Of a stretch of DNA of 64,000 nt, positions 23,279-32,434 are shown piece after piece; the stretch's first letter is position 1; each line of letters opens with the position of its first letter. Position numbers and translations under genes: made by a program. The stretch is from Micromonospora echinospora (GTDB lineage Bacteria > Actinomycetota > Actinomycetes > Mycobacteriales > Micromonosporaceae). A model generated the notes under the pieces. That model did not search any database. It saw only the letters and a program-made list of their open reading frames with translations, and had not been told where the DNA came from. The stretch is taken from the NCBI RefSeq assembly GCF_014203425.1, contig NZ_JACHJC010000001.1, positions 5,296,001 to 5,360,000 of the forward strand, read 5' to 3'.

Positions 23279-24502
23279 TCAGGCTCCCGGTGCGACGACC
23301 AACCGCTCCGCGGCGACCTGCGCCGCGTCGGTGCGTACGACGCCGGCGAACTCGCGGGCGCGGGCGGCCACCTCCGGCCGCAGCGCGGCGCCCAGAGCCT
23401 CGGTCAGCGACTCGACGGTCGGCACGGAGCCGGGGTGTGCGGTGCCGATGCCGAGCGCGGACACCCGGCGCGCGAAGTAGTGCTGGTCGTACACCTGCGG
23501 TACGACGACCTGCGGCGTCCCGGCCCGCGCGGCCGTGGTCGTGGTGCCCGCGCCGCCATGGTGGACCACCACGGCCACCTCCCGGAACAGGTCCTGCTGG
23601 TTCACTTCGCCGACCACCAGGCAGTCGGGGGACCGGTCGACCGGCGAGAGCGGTGCCCAGCCCCGGGAGACGACCAGCCGGCAACCGACCGCGCGCACGG
23701 CCCGCACGGCCGTCTCCAGCAGACCCGGGGGTGCGGCGACGCTGCCGAATCCGACGTAGACGCACGGCCCGCCGGCGTCCAGGAAGGCCGTCAGCTCGGC
23801 GGGCAGGGCCCGCTTGTCGGGCAGGAGCCAGGCGCCCGGTTGGTAGACGGCCGGATCGGCGACGTCCGGCCAGGGTGCCAGGGTCGGGTCGGTGGCCAGC
23901 CACGGCCGGTCGGTGTGGATGTGGTCGCTGACGTCGTCGACCGTGCCCAACCCCACCGCCGACCGCAGCGCGTTGAGGGGCGCGGCGAAGGTGTCGTTGA
24001 CGTGCCGCAGGTTGGCGGCCCACAGGTCGCTGTTGTCGGCCGACGCGGGCGCCGGGACCTCCCCGAGCACCGGCAGCGGCAGCGGGGGGTGGTGGGGTGA
24101 GGGAAGGGCCGCCGGGCAGAGCGCCGCGAAGACGTACGGGATGCCGCGCTTCTCCGCCACGGTGCGGGCGGCGATCTGGAGGCCCGTCGACGCGACGAGG
24201 ACGTCACAGTCCCGGGCTGCGGCCGACAGCACCTCGAACTGGATGCCGATGGAGGACTCGGCGAGCTTGCGTACCTGCGCGGGCGAGGGTTTTGGCACGG
24301 CGGCCCGCGACCTGGGCGCCGCCGACCTGCGCCAGGGCGGGCCGACGGGCACGAAGGGAATCCTGAAGCTGGCCACCCAGCGGGCGAAGTCGGGCGGGGC
24401 GCAGAGGCGGACCTGATGGCCGAGGGCCGTCAACCGCGACGCGAGCGCCACCAGTGGTTGGACATCGCCACGCGACCCGAGAGTCGACAGCAGTACGCGC
24501 AT
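23279..24502 (-). CDS. Glycosyltransferase, GT1/vancomycin (MGT) family
   Basis: 407 residues. N-terminal STLGSRGDVQPLVALA and, in the C-terminal nucleotide-sugar domain, VVHHGGAGTTTTAARAG and VPQVYDQHYFARRV, all typical of GtfA/B-like antibiotic glycosyltransferases. No signal peptide, so it acts in the cytoplasm on the natural product, using an NDP-sugar. It lies 90 bp downstream of a GT2 gene in the same direction. No deoxysugar synthesis genes are in the window; the donor may come from elsewhere, or be UDP-kanosamine or UDP-glucose. Confidence 0.9.
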   Translation of the reverse strand: MRVLLSTLGSRGDVQPLVALASRLTALGHQVRLCAPPDFARWVASFRIPFVPVGPPWRRSAAPRSRAAVPKPSPAQVRKLAESSIGIQFEVLSAAARDCDVLVASTGLQIAARTVAEKRGIPYVFAALCPAALPSPHHPPLPLPVLGEVPAPASADNSDLWAANLRHVNDTFAAPLNALRSAVGLGTVDDVSDHIHTDRPWLATDPTLAPWPDVADPAVYQPGAWLLPDKRALPAELTAFLDAGGPCVYVGFGSVAAPPGLLETAVRAVRAVGCRLVVSRGWAPLSPVDRSPDCLVVGEVNQQDLFREVAVVVHHGGAGTTTTAARAGTPQVVVPQVYDQHYFARRVSALGIGTAHPGSVPTVESLTEALGAALRPEVAARAREFAGVVRTDAAQVAAERLVVAPGA

Positions 24503-24592
24503 GGTACTCGCCTTTCCGTCTTTTGCTCCGGATCCGGGCGCGGTTGGGCCAGGCCCGACAGCGTTGTCGGGCCTGGCCGCACCGTCGATCTG

Positions 24593-26005
24593 CTATCCCC
24601 GCGTCGTGGAGCGCCCCGGCACCAGGGCAGCGGGTCGCGCCCTGGCGGCGGTCTGAGCGGGTACCCGGCGCGCGGCGCCGGGCGCGGGTCGGAGGGGCCG
24701 CAGGATCAGTACGTGGCCGAGCCCTTCGACCGCGCGCAGCTCGGCCGTGCAGGCTGCGGCCTGCGCCTGACGCAGGTAGTCCAGCGTCTGCGGGTCGGCG
24801 GCGCACATCCCCGGCGTCGAGTCGGCGGTGGCGACCAGGTGGACCTCGCCGGCCAGCAGCAGCGAGGCCGAGATGAACTGGCAGAGTTCCGGCCACAGCA
24901 GGTACCGCCAGAAGTCCACGCTGATCACCGCGTCCAGGCTGCCCGGCGGCATGGGCGGGGCGACGCCGAGCAGGTGGAAGTTGGTCCGCCCGATGGGTGC
25001 GGCGTAGTCGAAGGTCAACGCCGAGGTGGGCAACCCGGAATCGGCGCGGCCGGTGCCGATCCAGAGCGTGCGGTGCCCCCGCACCTGGCCGGCGAGGCGC
25101 GCGGCGGCGGGCCCGATGGCGCAGGCCGACCGCTCGACGCACTCGTCGATGAGCGCGCGATAGTGCAGGATGCGCCGGATCGCCTCGTACCCCATGACGG
25201 CGGTAAGGAACTCCCACTCCAGGCACGGATAGAGCCGGGCCGCCTGCTGGAAGTTGGCCTTCATCTCCATCCAGTTGCGGGTGATGTTCTTGTGGTGCGG
25301 CAGGTGGACGACCCGGGCGTCGTCGTGGTAGCCGAAGTTGACGCCGTCGGGGAGGCTGCGGTCGACGCGGTAGAACAACTCGACGTCCTCCACGCCGTAG
25401 CTCAGACCGAACGCCTCGCGGTAACCACCGACCTGCGCGAAGTGCGCGCTGGACAGCGAGATGTTGTGCGTGTAGGCGATGACCCAGCCGGCCCGGAGCC
25501 ACTCGCCCCCGTCGTCGGGAAGCCCCGTGGCGAACCGCAGGTCGCCGCCGTGCGGGAAGGCGCGTGCGACCGCGTGCGGCTCTCCGGCCAGCACTGCCGG
25601 CAGGTCAGCGAGGCCGATCTCGTCCCGCCGGCCGATCAGCACCGCCGCGTTGCCGGGCACGCTGTGCCAGGCCAGGTGCCGCTCCAGCAGGTCGGGCACC
25701 GCCCACGAGTCGGCGTCGAGGAAGACCAGCAGAGGTGCGCAGGCACGGCGCGCCCCCTCGTTGCGGGCGACGGAGCGGCCCTTGCGCTCGGCGAGTTCCA
25801 GCACGCGCAGGCGGAGACCGGCACCCTCGGCGAGCGCCTCGGCGTACCCGTCGGACGAGCCACCGTCCCGGACCACGATCACCTCGAAGCGTTCCGGCGG
25901 CAGCGTCTGCCGGGTCAGCGCCTTGAGGGTCAGCGCGAGGCACTGCGGATCCTGGTAGGTCGGCATCACCACGCTCAGCGCCGGAGGGTTGGTGGGCAGC
26001 GACAT
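24593..26005 (-). CDS. GT2-family glycosyltransferase with extra C-terminal region
   Basis: 470 residues. The GT-A core is N-terminal: LSVVMPTYQDPQCL, VVRDGGSSDG, LVFLDADSWAVPDL (the DXD) and the galactosyltransferase-like GGYREAFGLSYGVEDVELFYRV. After about residue 290 follows a separate region of about 180 residues (containing LWIGTGRADSGLP and DAVISVDFWRYLLWP) that I do not recognise. No membrane helices are obvious. Start ATG at 26005 at the edge of the cluster. Whether it glycosylates the ansamycin or a cell-surface glycan is not known; operon-like spacing with the GT1 gene favours the cluster. Confidence 0.82.
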   Translation of the reverse strand: MSLPTNPPALSVVMPTYQDPQCLALTLKALTRQTLPPERFEVIVVRDGGSSDGYAEALAEGAGLRLRVLELAERKGRSVARNEGARRACAPLLVFLDADSWAVPDLLERHLAWHSVPGNAAVLIGRRDEIGLADLPAVLAGEPHAVARAFPHGGDLRFATGLPDDGGEWLRAGWVIAYTHNISLSSAHFAQVGGYREAFGLSYGVEDVELFYRVDRSLPDGVNFGYHDDARVVHLPHHKNITRNWMEMKANFQQAARLYPCLEWEFLTAVMGYEAIRRILHYRALIDECVERSACAIGPAAARLAGQVRGHRTLWIGTGRADSGLPTSALTFDYAAPIGRTNFHLLGVAPPMPPGSLDAVISVDFWRYLLWPELCQFISASLLLAGEVHLVATADSTPGMCAADPQTLDYLRQAQAAACTAELRAVEGLGHVLILRPLRPAPGAARRVPAQTAARARPAALVPGRSTTRG

Positions 26006-26094
26006 GGCGATCCTCTCCGTCAGGCGATCTTGCCGTCGAGGGGCGGCGACATCGTCAGACGATAACGCTCCGCGACGACATCCTTACGCATCAA

Positions 26095-26110
26095 TAGGGG
26101 TCTATAGGGG
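26095..26110 (+). promoter_or_regulatory. TAGGGGT direct repeat upstream of the glycosyltransferases (candidate operator iv)
   Basis: TAGGGGT CTA TAGGGGT on the plus strand, the cores exactly 10 bp apart, 90 bp upstream of the leftward GT2 start. Orientation is opposite to the transcript, unlike sites i and iii. Confidence 0.4.
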
Positions 26111-26302
26111 TGCACTGTCCCAACACGACAGTCGCCGCCTGACCGGAACCTACCCACGCGCAGGAGCAGCAGCCGCGATAGGAAGCAGAGGGGTTAGATC
26201 AACCCGATTCGGCTGGCGAACTCACGTACGCCTGGCAGGTTGCCATCGGTCGCACCGCTGCTCGGCGCTGCTCAGCCGGCGGCGCATCACACCCACCTGG
26301 GC

Positions 26303-26491
26303 ATGGCTGGCACGACCGGCGGCGGGTCGGACGACGAGGACGACCGGCGGCTGCGGAGCCTGCTGGAGTCGTTGGCCGCCGCGCTGGCCGGGGACGAGCT
26401 GGCCGCGCTGCCGGGTGGGGGCAGTAGCAAGTTCGAGCGGTGGGTGGAGGCCCTCATCCAGCGGGCCGGGCGCAACCACCACGTCGGCTGA
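26303..26491 (+). CDS. Possible small protein, unknown
   Basis: 62 residues from an ATG at 26303. The product looks protein-like rather than random: acidic start (GGGSDDEDDRR), an amphipathic Leu/Ala helix (LRSLLESLAAALAGDELAAL) and a basic tail. No clear ribosome site. It may be the tail of a lost gene at the cluster border. The rest of 26006-26530 shows no other gene. Confidence 0.25.
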   Translation: MAGTTGGGSDDEDDRRLRSLLESLAAALAGDELAALPGGGSSKFERWVEALIQRAGRNHHVG

Positions 26492-26536
26492 GGCGTCGCC
26501 GACCCGCAGCGACCCATCGACGATCATCCATTGATG

Positions 26537-26552
26537 ATGTTAACGATAACAT
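26537..26552. promoter_or_regulatory. LacI-type operator upstream of CBM2 fragment and GH43 gene
   Basis: The imperfect palindrome ATGTTAACGATAACAT (TGTTA-N4-TAACA) has the shape and core spacing of LacI-family operators that control pentosan-use genes in actinobacteria. It sits 65 bp before the CBM2 fragment and about 310 bp before the GH43 start, so arabinose- or xylose-type induction of the hydrolase is likely. Confidence 0.5.
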
Positions 26553-26601
26553 GTAACCTTCCCAGGGACGGAGCGAAGGGCACGCTCCCCATCGGATCGC
26601 G

Positions 26602-26844
26602 GTGCCGCGAGGGCAACCGGGCAGTGCGGCCATCTCCGGCTGGACCGTCACCTGGACCTGGGCAAACGGCCAGACCATCAGCCAGTCGTGGAACGCCACG
26701 GTCAGCACCAGCGGCGCCACCGTCACCGCTCGCAACGTCAGCTACAACGGCGCGTTGGGAGCCGGAGCCAGCACCGAGTTCGGCTTCCTCGGCTCCGTCG
26801 GCGGCACCAACACCATCCCCACGCTTCGCTGCGCCGCAGCCTGA
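26602..26844 (+). pseudogene. Orphan C-terminal fragment of a CBM2 carbohydrate-binding module
   Basis: 80 codons whose product matches only the last two thirds of a family 2 carbohydrate-binding module (WTVTWTWANGQTISQSWNA, VSYNGALGAGASTEFGF), with the final Cys (LRCAAA) but no first Cys, signal peptide or catalytic domain. It ends in a stop 20 bp before the GH43 gene. The 5' part seems deleted between the operator and this point. An alternative, a real short protein, is unlikely because half the sandwich is missing. Confidence 0.7.
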
Positions 26845-26863
26845 CCACTCATCGGAGGAGAGC

Positions 26864-28894
26864 GTGCACCGCATCAGACGACTCTGGACGGCCAGTCTGC
26901 TGGCCGCCCTGCTGACCACGACCGGGGCCGCGTTCGTCGCCTCATCCGCCCAGGCCGCCAGCGGCTGCCGGGTGACCTACACGATCAGCAGCTCGTGGTC
27001 GGGTGGCTTCGGTGCCAACGTGGACATCACCAACCTGGGCGACCCGGTCAACGGCTGGCAGCTGACCTGGACCTACGGCGCCGGCCAGACCATCCAGCAG
27101 CTGTGGAACGGCAGCTACACCCAGTCCGGGGCGAACGTCACCGTCACCAACGCCGCCTACAACGGCGCGATCGGCACGAACGCCAGCGTGTCCTTCGGCT
27201 TCAACGGCGGCTGGACCGGCAACAACCCGGTGCCGACCAACTTCGCGCTGAACGGCGTCGCCTGCGGTGACACCCCGCCGACGACGTCGCCGTCGCCGTC
27301 GCCGACGACCTCACCCACCACCTCGCCGTCGCCGACGAACTCACCGACGCCGCCGCCGACCACGCCGCCGCCCAACGGGCCGTGGCCGCCGTCGCCGACC
27401 TACACCAACCCGGTCGTGTGGCAGGACTTCGCCGACGGCGACATCATCCGGGTGGGCGACGTCTACTACTACTCGGCCTCCACCATGCACTACTCCCCCG
27501 GCGCACCGATCCTGCGCTCGTACGACCTGGTGAACTGGGAGTACGCCGGGCACTCGGTGCCGAATCTGGACTTCGACTCGAACAACTACAACCTGACCGG
27601 GGGTCGGGCCTACGTCAAGGGCATCTGGGCCTCGGCGTTCAACTACCGCAAGAGCAACAGCACCTACTACTGGCTCGGCTGTGTGGAGTTCAACCGGACG
27701 TACGTCTACACCGCGTCGTCGGTGGACGGCACCTGGCAGAAGAAGGCCCGGATCAACAACTGCTACTACGACGCGGGGCTGCTGATCGACGACAACGACA
27801 CGATGTACGTGGCGTACGGCAACAGCACGCTCAGCGTGGCCCAGTTGTCGGCGGACGGCACCAGCCAGGTCCGCTCCCAGCAGGTGTTCACCACGCCGTC
27901 GAACCCCGGGACGCTGGAGGGCTCCCGGTTCTACAAGCGGGGCAACTACTACTACATCTGGGTGACCAAGCCGGCCAACGGCCAGTACGTGCTGCGCTCG
28001 ACCAGCCCGTGGGGGCCGTACGAGATGCGGCAGGTGCTGCTCAACATGCCGACCCCGGTCTCCGGCGCCGGCATCCCGCACCAGGGTGGTCTGGTGCAGA
28101 CCCAGAACGGCGCCTGGTACTACATGGCGTTCGTCGACGCGTACCCCGGCGGCCGGATCCCGGTGCTGGCGCCGATCAACTGGAGCTCCGACGGCTGGCC
28201 CAGCGTCCAGACCGTGAACGGCGGTTGGGGCGCCAGCTACCCGTACCCGAACGTGCCGCGGCCACCACGCCAGGTCAAGTCCATGATCGGCCCGGACACC
28301 TTCGCCGGCCCGACACTCGACCCGCGGTGGGAGTGGAACCACAACCCGGACACCACGAAGTTCTCGATGAACAACGGGCTGCGGCTCCAGACCGCCACGG
28401 TCACGAACGACCTGTACGCCGCCCGCAACACGTTGACGCACCGGATCCAGGGACCGACGTCGACCGCCACGATCCAACTGGACTACTCGACAATGCGTGA
28501 CGGTGACCGGTCCGGCCTGGCCATGCTGAGACATCTCTCCGCCTGGATCGGCGTCCGCCGCGACGGCGGTCAGACGCGGGTCTCGATGGTCGACGGCCTC
28601 GCCATGGACAGCAACTGGAACACCACCAGCACCGGCACCGAACGGGCAAGCGCGGCGGTGTCCGGCGGCCGGATCTGGCTGCGTGTCAACGCGGACGTCA
28701 GACCCGGCGCCGGCCGGCAGGCAAGGTTCTCCTACAGCACCGACGGGGTCACCTTCACCTCGCTCGGGCCGGCGTACACGTTGAACAACGACTGGCCGTT
28801 CTTCATGGGCTACCGGTACGGCATCTTCAACTACGCCACGTCGTCGCTCGGCGGTTCGGTCATCGTCAACCGCTTCGACCTCACCACTCCCTGA
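26864..28894 (+). CDS. Secreted CBM2-GH43 glycoside hydrolase (arabinofuranosidase/xylosidase type)
   Basis: 676 residues, GTG start with GGAGGAG upstream. Sec signal peptide about 1-32 (ends SSAQAAS); CBM2 about 33-135 with paired Cys; Pro/Thr/Ser linker about 136-175; GH43 five-blade propeller with the three acidic residues recognisable in QDFADGDIIR (base), YYDAGLLIDD (pKa Asp) and GTLEGSRFYK (acid Glu); then a C-terminal beta-sandwich from about 470 (GH43 C2-like, DTFAGPTLDPRWEWNHN). The enzyme acts outside the cell on arabinose- or xylose-bearing polysaccharide while CBM2 holds it to cellulose or xylan. Exact linkage cannot be told from sequence. Confidence 0.92.
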   Translation: MHRIRRLWTASLLAALLTTTGAAFVASSAQAASGCRVTYTISSSWSGGFGANVDITNLGDPVNGWQLTWTYGAGQTIQQLWNGSYTQSGANVTVTNAAYNGAIGTNASVSFGFNGGWTGNNPVPTNFALNGVACGDTPPTTSPSPSPTTSPTTSPSPTNSPTPPPTTPPPNGPWPPSPTYTNPVVWQDFADGDIIRVGDVYYYSASTMHYSPGAPILRSYDLVNWEYAGHSVPNLDFDSNNYNLTGGRAYVKGIWASAFNYRKSNSTYYWLGCVEFNRTYVYTASSVDGTWQKKARINNCYYDAGLLIDDNDTMYVAYGNSTLSVAQLSADGTSQVRSQQVFTTPSNPGTLEGSRFYKRGNYYYIWVTKPANGQYVLRSTSPWGPYEMRQVLLNMPTPVSGAGIPHQGGLVQTQNGAWYYMAFVDAYPGGRIPVLAPINWSSDGWPSVQTVNGGWGASYPYPNVPRPPRQVKSMIGPDTFAGPTLDPRWEWNHNPDTTKFSMNNGLRLQTATVTNDLYAARNTLTHRIQGPTSTATIQLDYSTMRDGDRSGLAMLRHLSAWIGVRRDGGQTRVSMVDGLAMDSNWNTTSTGTERASAAVSGGRIWLRVNADVRPGAGRQARFSYSTDGVTFTSLGPAYTLNNDWPFFMGYRYGIFNYATSSLGGSVIVNRFDLTTP

Positions 28895-28903
28895 CCCGAC
28901 GCC

Positions 28904-28933
28904 GTGGGCCGGCGACCTCGGTCGCCGGCCCAC
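28904..28933. terminator. Terminator after GH43 gene
   Basis: Perfect 14-bp inverted repeat (GTGGGCCGGCGACC / complement) starting 9 bp after the stop codon. Confidence 0.75.
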
Positions 28934-29050
28934 CCCGTTCGTCGGTCGCCGCCCTCGGCCCCGGCGCGGCCACCCGTCCGTGCCGAGGTTGCTCCCCGGG
29001 CGCGCCACCAGGCATCAAGGGCCACCGATGACTCATCACTCACCCTTCGC

Positions 29051-29197
29051 CTAACCGGTGATCACCGGCCAGGCGTAGGCCAGCAGGGCGCACGCCGCTC
29101 CGAGCAGGGCGAGCGAGACGCCCCGGGTACGGAAGGGCAACGCGGCGAGCGCGAGCAGGATGACCGAGACAAGGTAGAGAAACGCTTGTACCGACAT
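29051..29197 (-). CDS. Small two-helix membrane protein, unknown
   Basis: 48 residues, ATG at 29197 preceded by GAGGAGACA, a strong site that makes this short gene credible. Two hydrophobic segments (FLYLVSVILLALAAL and LALLGAACALLAYAWPVI) flank a short basic loop. No known domain recognised; such proteins are common in actinobacterial membranes. It stands alone between two gene remnants. Confidence 0.65.
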   Translation of the reverse strand: MSVQAFLYLVSVILLALAALPFRTRGVSLALLGAACALLAYAWPVITG

Positions 29198-29331
29198 GGT
29201 TGTCTCCTCAGGGTCTGCTGGCGGGCGGTGCACCTCTACCCCTGCCGGTCCGGCCACGAAACCGGTCGACCGGCGAACGGTCGGTTCGCGCGGGACATCG
29301 GAACGGCGCGCCGGGTGGGACGATCTGCCGC

Positions 29332-29772
29332 ATGCGACGCAGATCCCTGATCGTCGGGGCGGCGGCCGGCATCGCCGCGCCCGTCGTCGTCTCCGGCGCG
29401 ACGCCGGCAGCGGCGGCGTCTCCCGACGCCACCACCGACCCCCCACGTCCACGACACCGCACCTGGACGCCGAGCAACAAGGCAAGCGGTCTGCGCACCC
29501 TGCCGGCCACCACGCGGCAGGTCGTCGTGGTGACCGCGGCGAGCTGGAATACCAGCTACGCCACACTGGAGACGTTCGCGAAGGCCGACGGCCGCTGGAC
29601 CGCGGTCTCGGGGGCGCTGTCCGCGCGGATCGGCTCCCAGTTCTTCAGCGACAACCACGTCGAGGGCACCCCGACCACGCCTACGGGGGTCTACGCGTTC
29701 GGCCCGAGGATGTACGGCATCGCCGCGAACCCGGGCGTGAGATATCCGTACCACCAGGTCGTCACCGGAGAC
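29332..29772 (+). pseudogene. L,D-transpeptidase (YkuD-like) gene, 3' truncated
   Basis: From the ATG at 29332 the product begins with a Tat-like signal (RRRSLIVGAAAG) and a mature part with TWTPSNKASGLRTL, then TPTTPTGVYAFGPRMYG and YPYHQV, as in actinobacterial secreted YkuD-fold proteins. After about 147 residues the similarity stops: the catalytic His/Cys half is absent, and the frame continues as low-complexity antisense of another gene. Translation would end in a nonsense tail. Likely non-functional. Confidence 0.7.
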
Positions 29773-30026
29773 CAGAGGGGTGAAGACCCGCTCGGCCAGC
29801 GGTGCGGCGGTGAGGAAGCCGACCGGGACCATCAGCCAGGTGAGCATCAGGTTGGTGGCGAGCACCCGCCCCTGCAGCTCCAGCCCGACCTTGGCCTGCA
29901 CCAGCGCCAGGAGGTGGGTGTTGACCAGCGCCGACGTCAGACCGAGACCGAACAGGCCGATGGCCGGGAAGACCGGGTTCGGCCGCAGCCCCGCCACGAT
30001 CATCGCCACGCCCAGGGACGACCAGG
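29770..30026 (-). pseudogene. Fragment of an MFS transporter
   Basis: On the minus strand an open frame encodes a piece of a major-facilitator permease covering about three helices (PAIGLFGLGLTSALVNTHLLAL, GRVLATNLMLTWLMVPVGFL). Both ends of the gene are missing. The left end abuts the truncated L,D-transpeptidase fragment at about 29765-29775, marking a rearrangement joint. The following 140 bases to the GntR gene show nothing recognisable. Confidence 0.6.
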
Positions 30027-30169
30027 AATGCGTTCGCCGCGGATAAAATGCGCGGCCGTCTATTGACGGCGGACCCGTTCCACGCCGTTACACCGGGGTA
30101 GGACGCCGCTGACGCCCCGCCACCGCACGTCCGCGCTCCACCAGGCCAGCGGGGTGGGCGAGCGACGGA

Positions 30170-30946
30170 TCAGATCAATCGCACGGGCTCGGCGGTCTGC
30201 TCCCAGAGGGAGCGCATCTCCTCGAACGCCTGCTCCATGAGCTGCACCATCGCCAGCCGGGCGCGCTCGCCCTCGTGCCGCTGGATCGCCTGGGCCACCT
30301 CGGCGTGCAGGCGCAGCGCCTCCTCGTGTGGATGGTGCGGCATGAGGTGGTGCTTGTGCCGGCCGGTCAGCACCTCGGCGACCAGGTCCTGCAGCCGGAC
30401 GAACATCTCGTTGCCGGAGGCGAGCAGCACCCGGCGGTGGAACTCGATGTCCAGGCGCAGGAAGCGCTCCTCGTCGCCGGCCTTGCCGGCGGCCCACATC
30501 TTCGCCGCCAGGCCGACGAGGTCGCTGGCCTCGTCGTGACCGGCCCGGTCGGCGGCCAGCAGGGCGGCGTGCGGCTCGATGGCGGTGCGCAGCTCGGTGA
30601 TGGAGCGGAGCTGGGCGAGCCGGCTGGCCGAGGCCAGCCGCCACCGGATCACCTGCGGATCGAAGACGTTCCAGTCGTGCGCGGGCCGGATCGTCACCCC
30701 GACCCGTCGGCGGGTCTCGATGAACCCGATCGACGCCAGGACACGCAGCACCTCGCGGACCACCGAGCGGGAGACCTCGTACCGGTCGACCAGGTCGTCG
30801 ATGTTGAGGACTGCCCCGGGGGCGAACTCTCCGCCGCAGATGGCGGTGCCGAGGTGCTCGAGGACGCGGGCGTGCAGCCCGACCTCGGGCGGAGCGGGCT
30901 GGGTGCCGACGCCCCCGGAGGAGTGCGATTCCACGCCATGGATCAT
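30170..30946 (-). CDS. GntR-family regulator, FadR/UxuR subfamily (FCD domain)
   Basis: 258 residues. N-terminal winged helix-turn-helix (VLNIDDLVDRYEVSRSVVREVLRVL, then GVTIRP) and a C-terminal all-helical FCD ligand domain with metal-site residues (LDIEFHRRVLLASGN, LRLHAEVAQAI). Regulators of this subfamily bind hexuronates or aldonates. The gene is divergent from the sugar-acid operon across 124 bp, so it is very likely that operon's repressor, released by galactonate, mannonate, gluconate or 2-keto-3-deoxy acids. I could not pick a convincing operator in the gap. Confidence 0.9.
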   Translation of the reverse strand: MIHGVESHSSGGVGTQPAPPEVGLHARVLEHLGTAICGGEFAPGAVLNIDDLVDRYEVSRSVVREVLRVLASIGFIETRRRVGVTIRPAHDWNVFDPQVIRWRLASASRLAQLRSITELRTAIEPHAALLAADRAGHDEASDLVGLAAKMWAAGKAGDEERFLRLDIEFHRRVLLASGNEMFVRLQDLVAEVLTGRHKHHLMPHHPHEEALRLHAEVAQAIQRHEGERARLAMVQLMEQAFEEMRSLWEQTAEPVRLI

Positions 30947-31070
30947 ATCAGTTCGGTCAACCCCTTGAATAAATCAGCTTTTTCGACCTAGCATCCCGTG
31001 GTTAAGCGGACGTTACAGCGTTGTGGCGCTCTTCCCCCGGGGCGGCGACCACGAGAAATGGAGAGATGAC

Positions 31071-32357
31071 GTGCAACGTCGATCGATAATCGGTACGTCT
31101 CTGGCCGTGGTGGTCGCCATGGGCCTGGCCGCGTGCGGCGGTGGAGAGGACAGCGGCGGGTCGAAGACCGTGCGCGTGACGCTGGTGAACCACGTCTGGA
31201 CGGAGAACGTCAAGAAGGCGCTGCCGGAGTTCGAGAAGCAGACGGGCCTGAAGGTCGAGGTCACCCAGCTCGGTGAGGACCAGCTGTCCGACCAGTACAA
31301 CGTCAAGCTGAACGCGGGATCCAGCGACCTCGACGTGATGATGTACCGGCCCCTGCAGGAGGGCAAGCAGTTCGGCAAGAACAAGTACCTGGCCGACCTG
31401 ACCGAGCGGTCCAAGTCGGACAGCGCCTTCGATTTCAGCGACTTCCAGGCCGCCCCGGTGCAGGCCACCACGTACGACGACAAGGTGGTCGGCGTGCCGA
31501 TCATCACCGAGTCGGAGGTGCTGTACTACCGCAAGGACCTGCTGAAGAAGTCCGGCTTCGACGCCCCGCCGAAGAGCCTGGACGAGCTCAAGGCGCAGGC
31601 CGCGAAGGTCGAGGCCGACAACCCGGGCGTCGCGGGCTTCGTCTCCCGCACCGGCAAGGCCGCCGCCGTCACCCAGTTCTCCAGCTTCCTGTTCAGCTTC
31701 GGCGGTGACTTCGTCGACGCCAACGGCAAGGCCGCGGTCAACACCGAACAGGCCAAGCAGGCGTACGCCTACTACGGCGGACTGCTGCGCGAGCACGGCC
31801 CGAACAACGTCAGCACCGACATGAGCTGGTCCGAGGCCATGGCGATCTTCACCCAGGGCAAGGCGGCCTTCTACACCGAGGCCAACTCGCTCTACAAGAA
31901 CGCCACCGACCCGGCCAAGTCGAAGGTCTCCGACACCGTCGGCTTCGCGCCCTTCCCGGCCGGCCCGGCCGGCTCGAAGCCCTACAACATCCCGTCCTGG
32001 GCGCTGGGCATCAACGACCAGTCGAAGAACAAGGACAACGCCTGGAAGTTCATCCAGTGGGCGGCCGGCAAGGAGCAGTCGCTGGCGCAGCAGGAGGCCG
32101 GCGTCCCCGGCGCACGCGCCTCTGTCTGGGCCAACCCGCAGGCCATCGCCACCTACCCGAAGGACCTCGCCGAGGCCACCACGGCCAGCACCGCCAACGG
32201 CGTCGGTCACGACCGCCCGCTGGTCGTGAAGGTCGCCCAGGCGCGCGAGATCGTCGGCCAGCCGATCGTCGACGCGATCACCGGCAAGGACCCGTCCGCC
32301 TCGGCGGACGCGGCGAACGAGGCGTTCCAGAAGTTCCTCGACGACGAGGCGAAGTAA
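31071..32357 (+). CDS. Sugar ABC transporter substrate-binding lipoprotein
   Basis: 428 residues, GTG start with GAGAGA upstream. Signal peptide ending in the lipobox GLAAC (lipidated Cys near 22), then a family 1 solute-binding protein (NHVWTENVKKALPEFEKQTGL; WALGINDQSKNKDNAWKFIQWA). It is anchored outside the membrane and delivers the sugar or sugar acid to the two permeases downstream. First gene of the catabolic operon, so its ligand is probably an aldonate, uronate or an oligomer of these. Confidence 0.92.
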   Translation: MQRRSIIGTSLAVVVAMGLAACGGGEDSGGSKTVRVTLVNHVWTENVKKALPEFEKQTGLKVEVTQLGEDQLSDQYNVKLNAGSSDLDVMMYRPLQEGKQFGKNKYLADLTERSKSDSAFDFSDFQAAPVQATTYDDKVVGVPIITESEVLYYRKDLLKKSGFDAPPKSLDELKAQAAKVEADNPGVAGFVSRTGKAAAVTQFSSFLFSFGGDFVDANGKAAVNTEQAKQAYAYYGGLLREHGPNNVSTDMSWSEAMAIFTQGKAAFYTEANSLYKNATDPAKSKVSDTVGFAPFPAGPAGSKPYNIPSWALGINDQSKNKDNAWKFIQWAAGKEQSLAQQEAGVPGARASVWANPQAIATYPKDLAEATTASTANGVGHDRPLVVKVAQAREIVGQPIVDAITGKDPSASADAANEAFQKFLDDEAK

Positions 32358-32366
32358 CCCGACCGC

Positions 32367-32398
32367 GGGACGGCGGGGCCGACCGGCCCCGCCGTCCC
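32367..32398 (+). terminator. Intra-operon hairpin after the binding-protein gene
   Basis: 14-bp perfect stem (GGGACGGCGGGGCC / complement) with a 4-base loop, 10 bp after the stop of the binding-protein gene and 36 bp before the first permease. Such hairpins commonly raise binding-protein mRNA over permease mRNA by partial termination or 3' protection. Confidence 0.65.
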
Positions 32399-32434
32399 CG
32401 CACCGGGTCCCGGCCCTGACCACTCGGAGACCTC

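Noticed and set aside
26191..26205. GGGTT-AGATC-AACCC palindrome
   Set aside because: Only 5-bp arms, single occurrence, no neighbouring start it would control; too weak to call.
26531..28894. GH43 start at 26531 giving a 787-residue protein
   Set aside because: The extra 111 residues are a mistranslated frame of the CBM2 fragment; the GTG at 26864 has a strong ribosome site and is followed by a proper signal peptide.
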